From Flavobacteriaceae bacterium UBA3339 (GTDB taxonomy: Bacteria; Bacteroidota; Bacteroidia; Flavobacteriales; Flavobacteriaceae), in assembly GCA_002360925.1 (NCBI GenBank), contig DERN01000002.1, positions 62,001 to 126,000 of the forward strand: 64,000 nt of DNA, written 5' to 3'. The position numbers and the translations under genes are program-made. Shown here piece by piece: positions 1-8,492 of this stretch (within the stretch, counting starts at the first letter, position 1; each line of letters starts with the position of its first letter). The notes under the pieces were generated by a model. The model made no database searches and was not told the origin of the DNA. It saw only the letters and a program-made list of their open reading frames with translations.

Positions 1-120
1 GCGTTCGCGAGCAGTTAATTTCTTTTTCGCGTGTTGAGCTTCAATACGCTTTTCACCTCCACCTAATTGCGCTTCGGCTAATTTTTTATTTAAAATATCG
101 AATTTAATATTTGATTCCAT
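1..120 (-). CDS. Acyl-CoA carboxylase carboxyltransferase subunit, N-terminal fragment
   Basis: Only the first 40 codons lie in the window; the gene runs off the left edge. The translation starts MESNIKFDILNKKL and contains GGGEKRIEAQH followed by KKKLTARER, which is the typical start of the beta (carboxyltransferase) subunit of propionyl-CoA or related acyl-CoA carboxylases. This subunit moves the carboxyl group from carboxybiotin to the acyl-CoA in the cytoplasm. It follows the biotin carboxylase and biotin carrier genes on the same strand, so all three very probably form one enzyme. Which acyl-CoA is used cannot be told from this fragment. Confidence 0.85.
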   Translation of the reverse strand, partial: MESNIKFDILNKKLAEAQLGGGEKRIEAQHAKKKLTARER

Positions 121-148
121 TTTCTGTTTTTTTTAACTATTCAAACAA

Positions 149-204
149 TGTCATTCAGAACGAAGTGATGAATCTTAGAGATTTCTCCTTACGTCGAAAT
201 GACA
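149..204. repeat. Dispersed palindromic repeat, copy 1
   Basis: Between two carboxylase genes, this intergenic stretch starts TGTCATTC and ends AAATGACA, giving inverted ends, with an internal GAATCTTAGAGATTTCTCC segment. The same outer arms and the GAATCT / GATTTCTC core recur at 15333, 47836, 50199 and 53567. It carries no reading frame of note. Confidence 0.6.
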
Positions 205-213
205 GTTGAATAT

Positions 214-1659
214 TTATAATTTTGTTGGTACACGTAAAACCTTTTGATCTACTAAATAGTGTTGTAAAGCAACTAATGCAGCAACTTCGGCTTCTTTCGC
301 TTGATTTTCTTTGATGATATCTGCGCTATAGAATTTCTTAACGAAGTTGGTATCAAAATTTCCAGAAACAAAAGCTTCGTGTTCAAAAACAAACGTTCCA
401 AAAGGTAGTGTTGTGCTAACACCTTCTATTTTATAATCTTGAATTGCTTTTAACATCAACTGAATCGCCTCGTTACGATCTTTACCATACGTAATCAATT
501 TCGATAACATGGGATCGTAATAAATCGGCACATCCATTCCTTGTTCAAAACCATTATCTACACGAACACCTTCGCCTTCCGGTAAAATATAAGTTTCTAA
601 ATTACCAACCGATGGCAAGAAATCGTTTAATGGATCTTCGGCATACACACGCAATTCTAAAGCGTGTCCTTTAATGTGTAAATCTTCTTGTTTGATTGGA
701 AGAACTTCGCCGCGAGCTACACGAATTTGTAATTCGACCAAATCCATTCCAGTGATTAACTCTGTAACAGGATGTTCAACCTGCAAACGCGTATTCATTT
801 CTAAGAAATAGAAGTTTTTGTTTTCGTCTAATAAAAACTCAACCGTTCCGGCTCCAACATAATCACACGATTTTGCCACTTTTACAGCAGCTTCGCCCAT
901 TGCTTTACGGATTTCTGGAGTTAAAACAGCCGAAGGGGCTTCTTCTACCACTTTTTGATGACGACGTTGAACCGAACATTCACGCTCGAACAAATACACT
1001 ACATTTCCGTGCGTATCTGCCATAACCTGAATTTCGATATGGCGAGGAGAACCTACATATTTTTCGATAAAAACCGATCCGTCTCCAAAAGCCGAAGTCG
1101 CTTCAGAAATAGCGCGTTGCATTTGAGATTCGAAATCTTCTTCTTTCTCAACCACACGCATTCCTTTTCCTCCACCTCCAGCAGATGCTTTAATCAAAAT
1201 TGGGAAACCAACTTCTTTCGCTACTTGTTTTGCTTCGTCAATATCTGTAATCGCATGATCTAAACCAGGAACCATGGGGATATCGTAAGCTTTTACGGTA
1301 TCTTTTGCGGCTAATTTATCTCCCATCACTTCAATTGCGTGCGATTTTGGTCCGATAAATGTAATTCCGTTTTTCTCTGCTAATTCAGCAAATTTTGAAT
1401 TTTCGGATAAAAATCCATAACCAGGATGAATTCCATCAACGCCTAATTCTTTACAAACTTCGATGATTTTATCACCCAATAAATACGATTGATTCGACGG
1501 CGCTTCACCAATACAAACGGCTTCATCGGCAAATTTTACGTGAGGCGATTGGCGATCGGCAACCGAATAAACAGCAACGGTTTTAATTCCCATTTTCTTT
1601 GCTGTTTTCATAACGCGTAGTGCAATTTCACCACGGTTAGCAACTAATATTTTTTTCAT
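214..1659 (-). CDS. Acyl-CoA carboxylase, biotin carboxylase subunit
   Basis: A 481-residue cytoplasmic ATP-dependent biotin carboxylase that puts bicarbonate on the biotin of the carrier protein. The N-terminal domain begins KKILVANRGEIALRV; the ATP-grasp glycine loop KASAGGGGKGMR lies near residues 157-168; the catalytic EMNTRLQVEHPVTE motif is near 290-303; a C-terminal RVYAEDP segment follows. Length fits stand-alone AccC/PccA-type subunits (about 450-500). It starts 5 bases after the biotin carrier stop and precedes the carboxyltransferase gene. The separate carrier and the neighbouring beta subunit favour a propionyl- or other acyl-CoA carboxylase rather than the acetyl-CoA enzyme, but the substrate is an inference. 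Confidence 0.93.
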   Translation of the reverse strand: MKKILVANRGEIALRVMKTAKKMGIKTVAVYSVADRQSPHVKFADEAVCIGEAPSNQSYLLGDKIIEVCKELGVDGIHPGYGFLSENSKFAELAEKNGITFIGPKSHAIEVMGDKLAAKDTVKAYDIPMVPGLDHAITDIDEAKQVAKEVGFPILIKASAGGGGKGMRVVEKEEDFESQMQRAISEATSAFGDGSVFIEKYVGSPRHIEIQVMADTHGNVVYLFERECSVQRRHQKVVEEAPSAVLTPEIRKAMGEAAVKVAKSCDYVGAGTVEFLLDENKNFYFLEMNTRLQVEHPVTELITGMDLVELQIRVARGEVLPIKQEDLHIKGHALELRVYAEDPLNDFLPSVGNLETYILPEGEGVRVDNGFEQGMDVPIYYDPMLSKLITYGKDRNEAIQLMLKAIQDYKIEGVSTTLPFGTFVFEHEAFVSGNFDTNFVKKFYSADIIKENQAKEAEVAALVALQHYLVDQKVLRVPTKL

Positions 1660-1664
1660 TATGA

Positions 1665-2150
1665 TTATTCGAATTCAATTAATAATTGACCTTTATCTAC
1701 TGCTTGTCCTTTTTCAACAGCGATAGATTTAATAACTCCGGCACGAGGCGAATCGAAACTATTTTCCATCTTCATAGCTTCTAAAATCAACAAGTTGTCT
1801 CCTTCTTGAACTTCTTGACCTACTGCTACGTTAATTTCTAAAATCAATCCCGGCATTGGGGCTTTAATAGCATTTACTAATTTGGTTTTTCCTACTTCAA
1901 ATCCCATTTCCTTGATCAATTGATCTAAATGATTTGCAATAGAAACCACATATTCGTTGTTATTCACAACCACTGTATATGTTTTGTTGATGAAATCGGT
2001 GTTCACAACTTCTGCACGATACGAAGTATTGTTGTGTAACACATGAAAGTTTTTTTGATCTAAGCTTACCGCATCAACAGCAAGCATTTGCTCTTCTGTA
2101 AACTCGAAATTATGTTCTTTATTTACAGAAACTTTAAGTGTGTTGTTCAT
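1665..2150 (-). CDS. Biotin carboxyl carrier protein of acyl-CoA carboxylase
   Basis: A 161-residue protein whose C-terminal half (about 95-161) is a biotinyl/lipoyl domain: KAPMPGLILEINV opens it and the biotin site is EAMKMEN with Lys127 as the biotinylated residue. The N-terminal half (1-90) probably links the carrier to the other subunits, as in other three-part acyl-CoA carboxylases. It is the first gene of the minus-strand operon, with biotin carboxylase 5 bases downstream. A near-consensus promoter element TAACTTTA (2175-2182, minus strand) lies about 25 bases upstream of the start. Confidence 0.92.
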   Translation of the reverse strand: MNNTLKVSVNKEHNFEFTEEQMLAVDAVSLDQKNFHVLHNNTSYRAEVVNTDFINKTYTVVVNNNEYVVSIANHLDQLIKEMGFEVGKTKLVNAIKAPMPGLILEINVAVGQEVQEGDNLLILEAMKMENSFDSPRAGVIKSIAVEKGQAVDKGQLLIEFE

Positions 2151-2174
2151 TTTAAAAAAATTGTTTCAAAGCTG

Positions 2175-2182
2175 TAAAGTTA
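2175..2182 (-). promoter_or_regulatory. Probable -7 promoter element for the acyl-CoA carboxylase operon
   Basis: Reads TAACTTTA on the minus strand, seven of eight matches to the Bacteroidetes TAnnTTTG element, at a suitable distance upstream of the biotin carrier start in a 117-base divergent intergenic region. Confidence 0.4.
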
Positions 2183-2267
2183 TTTAAAAAAAAGTAATTT
2201 CTTAAGGTTGATTTAGATTTAATCTGTTTATTGGAAGCTTATTACGATATTTGATAAAAAAAACAGA

Positions 2268-2828
2268 ATGAGCAAATATTCGGTGGTTTTTATGCCAGAT
2301 GCGCAAACGATTGCGTTAATTAAGCAGATGAAGTTGAATTTAGCCGAAAAGATTGGTTGGTACAATAGTAAAAATGCTTTGGCGCACTTTACGATTTTTG
2401 AATTTTTAGCGGAAGAAATCAACGAAACCGACTTTTGTTTGCAATTAGAACGAATTGCTTCTGAAATAAAACCATTTAATATTCAATGTGCTGATTTCGA
2501 CTCGTATGAAAATGGTGCCTTTTACATAAAGCCAGACGAAAAATCGACAGAACAAATGAGTCTTTTAATGAAACAGATTTTAAATGAATCGAATCGCATA
2601 AAAAAATCGATTACAAATACAACACCGCATCTTTCGATTGCACGAAGATTGACTTCCGAAAAATTAGAAATTGCTCAACAATTGTTTACGAAAATCGATT
2701 TGAATTTCAACGTAACACATTTAACGCTTCGTAAATTCGACGAGAAAGCTAAACAATTTGCTATTTATAAGGAATTTACTCTTTTAGGAAATCCAAAACC
2801 AATTCAAGGAAGTTTGTTTAACAAATAA
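2268..2828 (+). CDS. 2'-5' RNA ligase/2H phosphoesterase family protein
   Basis: A 186-residue soluble protein with the two hallmark histidine motifs of the 2H superfamily: H40-F-T in AHFTIFEF and H121-L-S in TPHLSIARR. Family members hydrolyse or join cyclic 2'-3' or 2'-5' phosphodiester bonds in RNA or nucleotides; the substrate of this one is unknown. It is divergent from the carboxylase operon, and a CPBP protease gene follows 25 bases downstream on the same strand. The length matches the LigT/ThpR class. Confidence 0.8.
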   Translation: MSKYSVVFMPDAQTIALIKQMKLNLAEKIGWYNSKNALAHFTIFEFLAEEINETDFCLQLERIASEIKPFNIQCADFDSYENGAFYIKPDEKSTEQMSLLMKQILNESNRIKKSITNTTPHLSIARRLTSEKLEIAQQLFTKIDLNFNVTHLTLRKFDEKAKQFAIYKEFTLLGNPKPIQGSLFNK

Positions 2829-2853
2829 GTTTACCTTAGCCAAAACTCAACTT

Positions 2854-3720
2854 ATGAAACAAATCTTATTCGATTTCTGGAACTTTATCAAAAAACCAAA
2901 AGATTTTCAATATTCTGGAAACGATAAATCTTATAAATGGAAAGTGTTTTTCTCACTATTTATTTTCAACATACTTTTCTCAATTCTATTTTCTGGTTTA
3001 GTTTTAATAATCAACGAATTACACCCATTAGAGCACAAATTTTCTGATTTAGATCTTAATCCAATCATTTTATTTTTGACAACGGTTCTTACAGTACCTT
3101 TTTTAGAGGAAGTTGTTTTTAGATTAGGCTTAAGACGAAAAGGGATTTTAAAGAATTTATTTTCTGAAGAAAAATGGAATCGTTATTTTTCCAAATTCGC
3201 CTATTTATCTGTTATAACATTTGCTTTAGTACATGGAAGCAACTTTAAATTCGATAGTTATCTCTTTATTTTAGCAATTCCTTTTTTAACCATCTCGCAG
3301 TTTGTATCAGGTTTTATCAATACTTATTTACGTGTTCGCTTTAATTTTTGGATGGGTTATCTGTTTCATGCTTTTTGGAACTTTTTTGCTCTTTTAATGG
3401 TTAGTTTCCCTAACACGATTTCTCCTAAAGTCCTAAATATTACTAAAGAAAAATATCAATTAGAAGTAAAAGAAAAAGCTCTTTTGAACAACTTATCGGC
3501 TCATACAATTTTATATTCTATGAATAACGACACAATTTATCAATTAGAGACAAAAGGATTAAAAACAAAAACAATTTTAAAAACACTGGATTCTACTGAA
3601 ATGAAATATCAACCTATTTCGGAATATATCGATATTCATTTTACCTCTAAGAAAGGAATTTCGAAAGACTCTTTATTGATTCTTTTAGGAGAACACGAAT
3701 ACCTAAAAAGAAGAAAATAA
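2854..3720 (+). CDS. CPBP-family intramembrane glutamic endopeptidase
   Basis: A 288-residue membrane protein with all three motifs of the CAAX-prenyl-protease/bacteriocin-processing (CPBP, Abi) family: E85-E86-x3-R90 in FLEEVVFRLG, F123-x3-H127 in FALVHGS and H172-x3-N176 in FHAFWNF. Transmembrane segments are visible near 33-55, 70-90, 115-130, 137-155 and 165-185. The last 100 residues are a polar tail of unknown role. Bacterial members cleave within membranes or act in bacteriocin self-protection; the substrate here is unknown. Probably co-transcribed with the preceding 2H phosphoesterase and ended by the terminator at 3730. Confidence 0.85.
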   Translation: MKQILFDFWNFIKKPKDFQYSGNDKSYKWKVFFSLFIFNILFSILFSGLVLIINELHPLEHKFSDLDLNPIILFLTTVLTVPFLEEVVFRLGLRRKGILKNLFSEEKWNRYFSKFAYLSVITFALVHGSNFKFDSYLFILAIPFLTISQFVSGFINTYLRVRFNFWMGYLFHAFWNFFALLMVSFPNTISPKVLNITKEKYQLEVKEKALLNNLSAHTILYSMNNDTIYQLETKGLKTKTILKTLDSTEMKYQPISEYIDIHFTSKKGISKDSLLILLGEHEYLKRRK

Positions 3721-3729
3721 ATACAAAAA

Positions 3730-3761
3730 AACAGCGACAGAGTTTAAACCTTGTCGCTGTT
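3730..3761. terminator. Bidirectional hairpin terminator
   Basis: Perfect inverted repeat AACAGCGACA / TGTCGCTGTT with a 12-base loop, lying between the convergent CPBP and pgi genes, with an A-run on the left and a T-rich stretch on the right. Confidence 0.8.
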
Positions 3762-3766
3762 AAATA

Positions 3767-5353
3767 TTACTTTCTATTCTTTAAATAATGATTCAATAAA
3801 AACGAAGTAGAACAATCGTGTTGTTTAATCGCATTGTTTTTTAATTCGGCTTTAATATTGTTTGCCAATACTTTTCCGTATTCCACTCCAAACTGATCAA
3901 AGCTGTAAATATTCCAGATATAACCTTGAACAAACGTTTTATGTTCGTACATAGCCAATAAACTTCCCAACGTTTTAGGCGTTAATTTATTGATTAAAAT
4001 CGTATTCGAAGGTCGATTCCCTTTAAATTCTTTATATTTTGCGTTTTTATCATTGTGTTCGTCTGTGTGGTAACTTCCTTCTTTTCCGTTCATTAAAGCT
4101 TCGGTTTGCGCAAAGAAGTTTGCCATTAATAAATCGTGCAAATCACTTGGATAAAACGGATTTACAAAACCGATAAAATCAGTCGGAATTATTTTGGTTC
4201 CTTGATGAAATAATTGAAAGAAAGCGTGCTGAGAATTCGTTCCAACTTCGCCCCAAATAATTGTTCCTGTTTCATAATTCACAGGATTTCCAAAACGATC
4301 TACATTTTTCCCGTTACTTTCCATGATTACTTGTTGTAAATAAGCAGGAAGCATTTTTAACTTATCGACATATGGAACAACCGCTTCGGTTTCGAAACAA
4401 AAAAAGTTGTTGTACCAAATCGACAATAATGCCAAAATAACCGGAATATTTTGTTTAAAAGGTGTATTTATAAAATGTTGATCCATTTCGTATGCGCCTT
4501 GAAGCAACTCTTCGAACTGATTAAAACCAACAGACAAAGCCGTTGACAAACCAACTGTACTCCACAAAGAATAACGTCCGCCAACATAATCCCACATCGG
4601 GAAAATACTTTCAGAAGCAATCCCGTAACCAACTGCTTCTTCGATATTCGAAGAAACCGCCACCAAATGATTTTGAGTTTTTAATCCGTTTGATAAAATC
4701 CATTCTTTAAAAATATTGGCATTTCGAATGGTTTCTAAAGTGGTAAACGATTTCGAAACAACCACAATTAAAGTTGTTTCGGGATTTAATTGTTTTTTAA
4801 GACATTCAATACTGTCATTATCAATATTAGAAATATAATGAAGATTTAAATGCTTTTTATAATCAGCAAGAGCTTCTGTAACCAGCTTTGGTCCCAAATC
4901 CGAACCTCCGATTCCGATATTGATTACATCTGTAAAAGCTTTCCCTGTTGTTCCTTTAAAAGTTCCTGAAAGAACATTGCTTACAAATTCTTTCATTTGA
5001 TTAAGCGCAGATCGAACTTCTTCTGACTGAACTTCTTTACACTTGCGTAAATCGGTATGTAATACTTTTCTGCCTTCCGTTTCGTTGATTTCTTTTCCTT
5101 CTACTAAAGCATCGATTCCATCTTTCAGCTTCATTTCTTCAGCTAAATCTACCAAAAGATTAAGTGTTGTATCTGTAATTCTGTTTTTAGAAAAGTCTAA
5201 TAAAAAGTCATTCCAACGAATATGAAAATCTTCAACTCGTTTCGGATTTTCCTCAAAAAGCTGTTGCATTTTTGTAAACTGTATGTCGTAAAAATGCTGA
5301 CGTAAGTTTTGCCAAGCTTCAGTTTCTGTTGGATTTTGTTTAGCTAATGCCAT
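3767..5353 (-). CDS. pgi: Glucose-6-phosphate isomerase
   Basis: A 528-residue cytoplasmic enzyme interconverting glucose 6-phosphate and fructose 6-phosphate (glycolysis/gluconeogenesis). Visible hallmarks: INIGIGGSDLGP near residue 145, the phosphate-binding VVVSKSFTTLET near 197-208, the GGRYSLWS segment, ESNGKNVDRFG near the catalytic glutamate, and the C-terminal family signature FDQFGVEYGK. Length is normal for the family. It is the last gene of the minus-strand group DUF3108 - tryptophan dioxygenase - M23 peptidase - pgi, starting 2 bases after the peptidase stop, and ends at the hairpin at 3730. Confidence 0.96.
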   Translation of the reverse strand: MALAKQNPTETEAWQNLRQHFYDIQFTKMQQLFEENPKRVEDFHIRWNDFLLDFSKNRITDTTLNLLVDLAEEMKLKDGIDALVEGKEINETEGRKVLHTDLRKCKEVQSEEVRSALNQMKEFVSNVLSGTFKGTTGKAFTDVINIGIGGSDLGPKLVTEALADYKKHLNLHYISNIDNDSIECLKKQLNPETTLIVVVSKSFTTLETIRNANIFKEWILSNGLKTQNHLVAVSSNIEEAVGYGIASESIFPMWDYVGGRYSLWSTVGLSTALSVGFNQFEELLQGAYEMDQHFINTPFKQNIPVILALLSIWYNNFFCFETEAVVPYVDKLKMLPAYLQQVIMESNGKNVDRFGNPVNYETGTIIWGEVGTNSQHAFFQLFHQGTKIIPTDFIGFVNPFYPSDLHDLLMANFFAQTEALMNGKEGSYHTDEHNDKNAKYKEFKGNRPSNTILINKLTPKTLGSLLAMYEHKTFVQGYIWNIYSFDQFGVEYGKVLANNIKAELKNNAIKQHDCSTSFLLNHYLKNRK

Positions 5354-5355
5354 TT

Positions 5356-6606
5356 TTAGTTCCCGAATTTTTCTTCTAGTTTTTCGTCAATCGATTGTTT
5401 AATTGGTTTTATCTGCGCCATGTATTTAGGCAAATCGCCTCTGTCCATTATAGCAGAAGTAGGCAGTTTTTGTTTTAGAGGATCTACCTGAACTCCATTT
5501 TTCCAGAAACGATAACACACATGCGGACCGGTTGCTAAACCAGTACTTCCTACTTTCCCGATTATTTGTCCTTGTTGAACCGATTGTCCTCGGCGCACTA
5601 AAATTTTAGACATGTGTAAATATTGCGTGGTGTACGTTCCGTCGTGTTTAATTTTTACATAATTACCATTGCCCGAAGTATAACCTGTTTCAATCACTTT
5701 GCCTGAAGCCGTTGTCATAATTGGCGTTCCTTGCGGAGCTGCGTAATCGGTTCCGTTATGAGCTTTAAAACGTTTTTGAACCGGATGAAATCTATTTTTA
5801 GAAAATTTAGATGTAATTGTGAAATACTTTAATGGAGATTTCAAAAACATAGTTTTCATTTGCTTTCCACTTTCATCGAAAAACTGCGGATCTTTTTCGC
5901 TTTCTCTCGTGTACGGAAATCCATAAACGTCTTTTCCGTTGTAATCAAAATAAGCTCCTAAAATCTCTTCGGTTCCCACATAAATTGAATCGTTTATGTA
6001 TTTTTCACGAACCGAAACTGCGAATTTATCGCCTCTTTTAAATTTAAAGAAATCGACATTCCAAGCGAATTTTTTCGATAAAGCTGTTGCTAATCCAGGA
6101 TCTAAACCTTCTCTTTGAATTGAAGCCGATAACGATCCGTCTATTTCGCCAGCAATCGTTTTTACTTTGTACGAAATTGGATAGTCTACTGTATAAGCAT
6201 GAATCGAATCACGGAAATCAATTACTTGAAATCCCATTGCATCGGGTTCATAAATCAAATATTCTAATCTCGGAATTGCATCTTTAGATTTTAAAATCGT
6301 AAATGCTTTTCCTGCTTTTATTTTTCTAATATCAAACGAACCTTTGATTTTACTAACAATATCATGAATTTCGGTTGCATCATAATTATGTCGAGCTAAA
6401 ATCAAACTTAAATTATCTCCACGCTCAATCGTGTCGCGTTCAACGTGATAATCGTTTAACGAGAAACCATAAGCAAATTCAGGTTTTTCCTCTGCTTCTT
6501 TTTTGTGTACAACTTCTGCAAATTCAGGATCTTCTTCTGTTTTTTTATTGCAAGAAATCAGAATTCCAAAAAAAGTAAGAGATAATATAAGCCAATTCCA
6601 TTTCAT
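5356..6606 (-). CDS. M23-family peptidoglycan metallopeptidase, lipoprotein
   Basis: A 416-residue predicted lipoprotein: signal peptide MKWNWLILSLTFFGILIS then Cys19. A LysM/OapA-like segment (about 55-90) precedes the LytM/M23 domain (about 275-390), which has H283-x3-D287 in AHNGTDYAAP, H331 in YLHMS, and H362-V-C364 in GPHVCYRFW. The usual second His of HxH, a zinc ligand, is Cys here. The family cuts peptide cross-links of peptidoglycan or activates amidases. I chose the start at 6606 rather than an in-frame ATG 7 codons upstream because it gives a clean signal peptide and a 1-base TAATG overlap with the preceding tryptophan dioxygenase stop. Confidence 0.88.
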   Translation of the reverse strand: MKWNWLILSLTFFGILISCNKKTEEDPEFAEVVHKKEAEEKPEFAYGFSLNDYHVERDTIERGDNLSLILARHNYDATEIHDIVSKIKGSFDIRKIKAGKAFTILKSKDAIPRLEYLIYEPDAMGFQVIDFRDSIHAYTVDYPISYKVKTIAGEIDGSLSASIQREGLDPGLATALSKKFAWNVDFFKFKRGDKFAVSVREKYINDSIYVGTEEILGAYFDYNGKDVYGFPYTRESEKDPQFFDESGKQMKTMFLKSPLKYFTITSKFSKNRFHPVQKRFKAHNGTDYAAPQGTPIMTTASGKVIETGYTSGNGNYVKIKHDGTYTTQYLHMSKILVRRGQSVQQGQIIGKVGSTGLATGPHVCYRFWKNGVQVDPLKQKLPTSAIMDRGDLPKYMAQIKPIKQSIDEKLEEKFGN

Positions 6607-7541
6607 TATAAAGCGTCTTTTCCCCAATTCGCTAGTTCTTCTTCACTCCACAATTCTGGAAAGAAAATTCTTCTTTGATATTGTGGCAGCATATATTTTT
6701 TCCAATCGCTTCCTCCGGTTGCTTCCTGAGGTCCTGATTCACTTTCGATGTATTTTTTTGCCGCTTTAAAATGTCCCATTACCCAGGTAATATTTACTGT
6801 TTTATCGTAATGACGCATTGCATTGATCAAATCTTCATTTTGTTGATCTTCTAAAGGCAATTCTTTATATTTTCTCCAAAGATTTATGGTGTTATATTCT
6901 TCCATAAAGTCTAAGAATTCTTTTTTGTATTTTCTTTCGAACTCGTTAATTAAATACGATTTTTTTCCAGTTTTGTAATCTTTCCCCGCTGCTTGCCAAT
7001 ACAAATGCTCTAAAGCGTGTTCATAAGGCGTATCACGATCGATATTTTCTCTGTAACGCGCATCGATCAAGTTGATTAAATCAGTCGAAGCGAACTCAAC
7101 CAAACGATATTGCGCACTTTGGAAACCACTTGCTGGAGTTAAAGTATGACGGAATTTAAGATATTGTTCTGCTTCCATTCCATCTCTCATAATGTCGAAA
7201 GAAGTAGTTAACATATCGAAATATCTCGAAATACGTCCTAATCTTTCTGTAAAAAAAGGAGTAGTTAAGTTCTGCGCATAAGCTACTTGCTGAATTTCCC
7301 ACAGAATCATTTTAAACAACAATTCATTTACCTGATGATACATGATAAAAACCATTTCGTCTGGTAAAGTTGTTCTTTGAATTTGAAGATTCAACAGCGC
7401 GTCTGTTTGAATATAATCCCAATAGGTAATTGGTTTTTGCCAAAGTAAACCATCAAGATGTGTGTCTAATTTTTGATCGATCTTAGTAAATTTTTCTTCT
7501 AAAGCTTCTATTCTTTTCTGACGTTCTGCTGAAATTTCCAT
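6606..7541 (-). CDS. Tryptophan 2,3-dioxygenase family protein
   Basis: A 311-residue haem dioxygenase of the TDO superfamily, expected to open the tryptophan indole ring to N-formylkynurenine. Motifs match the family: TYWDYIQTDALLNLQ (39-53), the distal-pocket His69 in MYHQVNELLFK, substrate-carboxylate Arg131 in FRHTLTPASGFQS, the probable haem-ligand His257 in WVMGHFKAA, and TGGSDWKKYM near 275-285. It overlaps the upstream DUF3108 gene and the downstream M23 gene by one base each (TAATG). No other kynurenine-pathway gene is in the window, though the tyrosine-degrading genes hpd and hmgA lie next door. Family membership is secure; tryptophan as the substrate is inferred. Confidence 0.85.
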   Translation of the reverse strand: MEISAERQKRIEALEEKFTKIDQKLDTHLDGLLWQKPITYWDYIQTDALLNLQIQRTTLPDEMVFIMYHQVNELLFKMILWEIQQVAYAQNLTTPFFTERLGRISRYFDMLTTSFDIMRDGMEAEQYLKFRHTLTPASGFQSAQYRLVEFASTDLINLIDARYRENIDRDTPYEHALEHLYWQAAGKDYKTGKKSYLINEFERKYKKEFLDFMEEYNTINLWRKYKELPLEDQQNEDLINAMRHYDKTVNITWVMGHFKAAKKYIESESGPQEATGGSDWKKYMLPQYQRRIFFPELWSEEELANWGKDAL

Positions 7542-8308
7542 TATTTTGTTACTTCTAATTTGTGTTGTAAATTTTTATATTGAATAAGTTCTGCTTTCAA
7601 AGATCCGACCAATAAACTCGCCTGAATTTTTAGCGGAATTCGGTTTTTATCGTTTGAAACCCACATGGTTAAACTCTCCTGTTCTTTAAAAACACGACCC
7701 GATTGTACATAAGGTCTAAACTTCATGGTATTTATAGTTCCAAATTTAGTCTTAATTTTCTCATAACCCATAAATTTTAATTTAAATTTAAAGATCTCGT
7801 CGTCAAAAAACATGTCGATTTGGATTGTTTCGCCCACTTTCATATTATCCAATTTTTCATGATTTCTTAGATAATAAAAGGACGAAATAACATCCTGAAT
7901 TTTAGAATGTACATTGAACGTTTGTTCGGTTTTATTTTTATGATCTTTTAAAAGAACCGTATTGTTCGAATAATTGATGAATCCTTCCTGATTTCGATTA
8001 TAACCACCTTCGTTGATTTTGCGGATAAAACGATAAGGCTGCCCTGTTGACTTATCGAAATAGCTTTGGTAATCATCGTGAACTTTAAAAAACATTTTCG
8101 AAACTCCGGTAGTAGTTCCTAATCCTTTTGCATGGAAAACCGTTTTGCCGTTATGTGTTGCATCTTTTAATTCTAATGTAGCAATACCGGCATTAATAAA
8201 ACCATACGACACCTGAAACTTAAAATATTCGCCCGACTTAAATGCAGATTGCGCCTGATTTAAAATCGGTATTAACAGTATTAAAAAAGTTGCTAAAATC
8301 TTTTTCAT
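7541..8308 (-). CDS. DUF3108 domain-containing exported protein
   Basis: A 255-residue protein with a signal peptide (MKKILATFLILLIPILNQAQ) followed by a beta-rich domain with FKSGEYFKFQVSYGFINAG, typical of the DUF3108 family. Its molecular role is unknown; such proteins are exported and common in Bacteroidetes. I chose the ATG at 8308, not the ones 6 or 14 codons upstream, because it begins a clean signal sequence. It is the first gene of a coupled group, its stop overlapping the tryptophan dioxygenase start by one base. A structured leader with a terminator lies directly upstream (8365-8492). Confidence 0.8.
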   Translation of the reverse strand: MKKILATFLILLIPILNQAQSAFKSGEYFKFQVSYGFINAGIATLELKDATHNGKTVFHAKGLGTTTGVSKMFFKVHDDYQSYFDKSTGQPYRFIRKINEGGYNRNQEGFINYSNNTVLLKDHKNKTEQTFNVHSKIQDVISSFYYLRNHEKLDNMKVGETIQIDMFFDDEIFKFKLKFMGYEKIKTKFGTINTMKFRPYVQSGRVFKEQESLTMWVSNDKNRIPLKIQASLLVGSLKAELIQYKNLQHKLEVTK

Positions 8309-8364
8309 ATATTTTTCTTTTTTCATGGAAAGATACAAAACAATATTCATTCCAAAGTTATTAG

Positions 8365-8399
8365 AAACAAAAAAACCCAGCCGTTGCCGACTGAGTTTT
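8365..8399 (-). terminator. Strong intrinsic terminator with GCAA tetraloop
   Basis: On the minus strand the arms AAAACTCAGTCG and CGGCTGGGTTTT form a 12-bp stem (G-U wobbles allowed) closed by a GCAA tetraloop and followed by a T-rich tract. It lies 57 bases before the DUF3108 start and 173 bases after the hpd stop, so it may end hpd transcripts, a small RNA, or act as an attenuator. Confidence 0.8.
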
Positions 8400-8478
8400 T
8401 ATGCTATTAACCAACCAAAAAACTATAAATTATGAAAAATTTATTACACTCAAACAAGGTAAAAGTACCTCATTTTTG
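8368..8478 (-). ncRNA. Candidate small RNA or attenuated leader
   Basis: A perfect promoter element TACATTTG at 8485-8492 (minus strand) followed about 110 bases later by the GCAA-loop terminator defines a short transcript. Inside it AGGTA and TACCT (8466-8470 and 8457-8461) can pair around a CTTT loop. No convincing minus-strand reading frame fills it. It could be a free small RNA or the 5' leader of the DUF3108-pgi operon. Confidence 0.4.
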
Positions 8479-8484
8479 CGAGTG

Positions 8485-8492
8485 CAAATGTA
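8485..8492 (-). promoter_or_regulatory. -7 promoter element TACATTTG
   Basis: Exact match to TAnnTTTG on the minus strand. A TTTC, one mismatch from the TTTG -33 element, lies about 19 bases upstream. It points toward the terminator at 8365 and the DUF3108 operon. Confidence 0.6.

Noticed and set aside
955..1263. Plus-strand 102-codon frame inside the biotin carboxylase gene
   Set aside because: Sequence is antisense to a well-conserved ATP-grasp gene, with no start context or recognisable domain.
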